Shown here: one piece after another, positions 62,150-64,000 of the stretch | How the letters are laid out: each line of letters starts with the position of its first letter | How positions within the stretch are numbered: position 1 is the stretch's first letter | Source of the DNA: Irregularibacter muris | GTDB lineage: Bacteria > Bacillota > Clostridia > Eubacteriales > Garciellaceae | NCBI RefSeq assembly: GCF_024622505.1 | Contig: NZ_JANKAS010000010.1 | Span: 1-64,000, forward strand | DNA: 64,000 bases | Direction of reading: 5' to 3' | Notes under the pieces: model-generated | Seen by the model: the letters and a program-made list of their open reading frames with translations, nothing else | Told to the model about the DNA's origin: nothing | Databases searched by the model: none | Position numbers and translations under genes: made by a program

Positions 62150-62206
62150 TTCCTATTCATAATAAGCGGTATATTCTAGGACGTATTTTTCTTAAATCAC
62201 GTAATA

Positions 62207-62234
62207 AAAGAGGATTTCCTTAGAAATCCTCTTT
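62207..62234 (-). terminator. Terminator containing the permease stop codon
   Basis: On the minus strand AAAGAGGATTTC/GAAATCCTCTTT (perfect 12 bp) closes a 4-nt loop that includes most of the TAA stop (62220-62222), followed by TATTACG. The last four codons form the 5' arm. Confidence 0.8.
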
Positions 62235-64000
62235 CATACTTTCTACAATAATTTTATTGTTGATTCTCTTTAAGGGATATATGCCAGATAGCAAAGCAAT
62301 AATGGCTGCCCCTACACAGGCGATAACGACATTTTCCCAGGGTAGTTTATACTGAAATTCGCTAATACCGATGACCAGTCTAAATAGGATGTAGGATAGT
62401 CCTACTCCTAGGGTGCCTCCAATGAGTGTAGCGTACAATCCATAAAATAGACTTTCAAAGGCCACCATCCGTTTTATGCCCCCTTGGGTCATACCCACCG
62501 CCTTAATCATGGCAATTTCTTTGGTTCTGAGGATGATGTTGGTACTGATGGTGTTGATGATGTTGATGGCACTAATGAGCGCAATAAGGGTGACAAAGCC
62601 ATAGAGGAAGATGCTCATAATAATCGTCATAGTTCTAGCTTCTTTGGCATGTTCTAGATAATCTGTAAAATTAAATCCTGGCATGGTGTTCCCTAGCTCA
62701 TTTAAATAGGTGGTGACGTTTTCCCTATTGCCTTTCCCGCTTAATTCTATATTCATGTTCACATATTGATCCTGTTGCTCGCCTAGAGAAGCATCTTTAA
62801 CAATCTGTTCAAATACTTCCTCTGTAGTAATGATCGCTAGACTTGCATTATAATTATACTCCCTATCCAAAATGCCCTTTTCCAATACCCCTACTACGGT
62901 AAGATCTTGATAGTCTACCTCTTCCCCCTCGGCGTTATAGGAGGCAAAGGGGATTTTATCTCCTACCTTTACATGGTATCCTTCCAACAAGACTTGAGCA
63001 TTGGAATTTTCCTTATAGCTATAGGTATTGTTAATAACCAATACGCCCTTTTCCTTATTTAAAAGATCCTTATCTATACTTCCTTTGTTTAATACCCCCT
63101 TTAGTACCTCAAGGTTATCATCCCCAATGGTATATATGTCTACATTAGGTACTTTTGTACGGTCACCTTTTTTCTCGGTAAAATTATGGGGATTTATCTC
63201 CTTTATCTTTTTATTGATTTGATTATCTTCCAGTAATGCACTACCGGATAGAGTAATCATCTTATATACTCTTTTTACTTCCTCCATATTCTTTAACTTG
63301 CTATAGATTTCATCTTCATTTCCCTTCATATAGCCAGCTACTGAAAAATCTCCGGTTTCCTCTCCTCCTACAGCCCCAATCTTAAACATGAAATCTGAAA
63401 AGGTAGAGAAGGTGATAAATAAGGCTATGCTAATGACCATGGAAAATACCGTAATGATAAATCTCTTTCTATTTCTTCTAAGATTTTTATGGGCAATTTC
63501 CCCTTCTACTCCTAAAATCTTTCGAATGAAAGGGAAACTTCGAACATTTTTGAGGTTCTCCTTTTTTAAATCTCCTGTATTTCTCACCGCTTCTAGAGGG
63601 GAAACCTTCCCTGCCTTTCTGGCCGGACCTATAGCAGATAAAAACACAGTGATTAAGCCCACAAAGGTACTGATCAAAAATACAGTTGCTGAAATAGTAA
63701 TTTCCATATCGTTAATCAAGCGAATATCAGATTTTAAAAGGCCAATGATATAAAATACAATTTTCATAGCCAGCACCCCTGAAAATAGCCCTATGGGAAT
63801 GCCAATAGCACTTAATATACCCGCTTCCTTTAGTACAATACCCCTGATTTGTTTCGGAGTAGCCCCAACAGAGCGAAGGAGTCCAAATTGAGATACTCTT
63901 TCTAAGACAGAAATGTTAAAAGCATTGTAGATCACTGCTACTGTAGATATCACGATTAAAGATACCACAAAGATTAATATGCCGATTATGGACTTATTAA
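62220..64000 (-). CDS. FtsX/MacB-type ABC transporter permease (5' end outside the window)
   Basis: At least 593 codons, open to the right edge, so the start is missing; the GTG at 63968 lies inside a membrane segment and is not the true start. The first visible FtsX domain (about the first 130 residues) contains SQFGLLRSVGATPKQIRGIVLKEAG. An extracytoplasmic domain follows, then a last domain with RTKEIAMIKAVGMTQGGIKR and three membrane segments. Such permeases pair with a LolD-like ATPase and move peptides or lipoproteins, or signal antibiotic stress. The partner gene is outside the window. Confidence 0.88.
   Translation of the reverse strand, partial: NKSIIGILIFVVSLIVISTVAVIYNAFNISVLERVSQFGLLRSVGATPKQIRGIVLKEAGILSAIGIPIGLFSGVLAMKIVFYIIGLLKSDIRLINDMEITISATVFLISTFVGLITVFLSAIGPARKAGKVSPLEAVRNTGDLKKENLKNVRSFPFIRKILGVEGEIAHKNLRRNRKRFIITVFSMVISIALFITFSTFSDFMFKIGAVGGEETGDFSVAGYMKGNEDEIYSKLKNMEEVKRVYKMITLSGSALLEDNQINKKIKEINPHNFTEKKGDRTKVPNVDIYTIGDDNLEVLKGVLNKGSIDKDLLNKEKGVLVINNTYSYKENSNAQVLLEGYHVKVGDKIPFASYNAEGEEVDYQDLTVVGVLEKGILDREYNYNASLAIITTEEVFEQIVKDASLGEQQDQYVNMNIELSGKGNRENVTTYLNELGNTMPGFNFTDYLEHAKEARTMTIIMSIFLYGFVTLIALISAINIINTISTNIILRTKEIAMIKAVGMTQGGIKRMVAFESLFYGLYATLIGGTLGVGLSYILFRLVIGISEFQYKLPWENVVIACVGAAIIALLSGIYPLKRINNKIIVESMKEDF

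Larger units (their letters stand above)
61648..62160. repeat. Composite nest of palindromic repeats (X1-Y3-X2)
   Basis: The 820-bp gap between the Glu-rich protein and permease genes is mostly repeats. Outer arms ATGATAGGAACAGC (61648-61661) and GCTGTTCCTATTCAT (62146-62160) are inverted copies of each other. Inside lie X1 (61658-61833), Y3 (61839-61963) and X2 (61969-62149), X2 being inverted relative to X1. So the whole 513 bp is an imperfect palindrome built of palindromes. No gene-like frame exceeds about 60 codons. Confidence 0.8.

Overview
The window comes from a low-GC, endospore-forming, anaerobic Firmicute of the class Clostridia. This rests on gene content: SpoIIR, SleB/YpeB, a GerA/GerB/GerC receptor, a SipL-type coat protein (a clostridial marker), a Veg protein, an H-NOX chemoreceptor and 2-hydroxyacyl-CoA dehydratase activase relatives. 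The rpmE-prmC-prfA and ispE-gntR neighbourhoods, and frequent TTG/GTG starts behind strong Shine-Dalgarno (SD) sequences, agree with it. I cannot name the species; an Alkaliphilus-like lineage is a guess.

Layout. 1-126: end of an IS3-family insertion sequence lying 18 bp past prfA. 145-10841, all minus strand: prfA, prmC, rpmE, rho, a zinc-ribbon protein, a dense DnaA-box cluster, pyrG and a three-gene activase/DUF2229 module. 11066-13912: a VTT membrane protein and an atypical long glutamine synthetase whose 3' end lies in a perfect 52-bp palindrome. 14130-19724: overlapping shikimate operon aroF-aroB-aroA-aroC-chorismate mutase-aroE (minus). 19797-25784: SagB-type nitroreductase, a small helical protein, an H-NOX chemoreceptor with a complete O2-type distal pocket, and a second chemoreceptor with an extra C-terminal domain.

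25831-36016 is an envelope-stress/drug-export island: a LiaF-like protein; a heterodimeric ABC exporter preceded by a 33-codon leader peptide and a five-segment attenuator; a NarL/LnrK-type two-component system; and a divergent ABC-2 exporter with one ATPase and two permeases, as in LnrLMN. 36239-42630: PPi-dependent phosphofructokinase, iron alcohol dehydrogenase, argS, a DUF1934 protein and ddl. 42745-51592: mostly spore genes (ypeB, sleB, a PLP decarboxylase, spoIIR, a gerABC operon with a small two-TM protein in front). 51809-59900: nucleotidyltransferase, GntR regulator, ispE, sipL, arcC, veg with a consensus promoter, a SpoIID-amidase fusion and a YhcN-type lipoprotein. 60002-64000: a Glu-rich protein of unknown function, a nest of palindromic repeats, and an FtsX-type permease cut by the window edge.

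Throughout, intergenic gaps hold non-coding imperfectly palindromic repeats 70-180 bp long. They fall into families sharing internal blocks while their terminal arms differ between copies yet stay complementary within a copy. The strongest candidates for new biology are these repeats, the leader-peptide attenuator and the DnaA-box cluster. No tRNA, rRNA or CRISPR array was seen.
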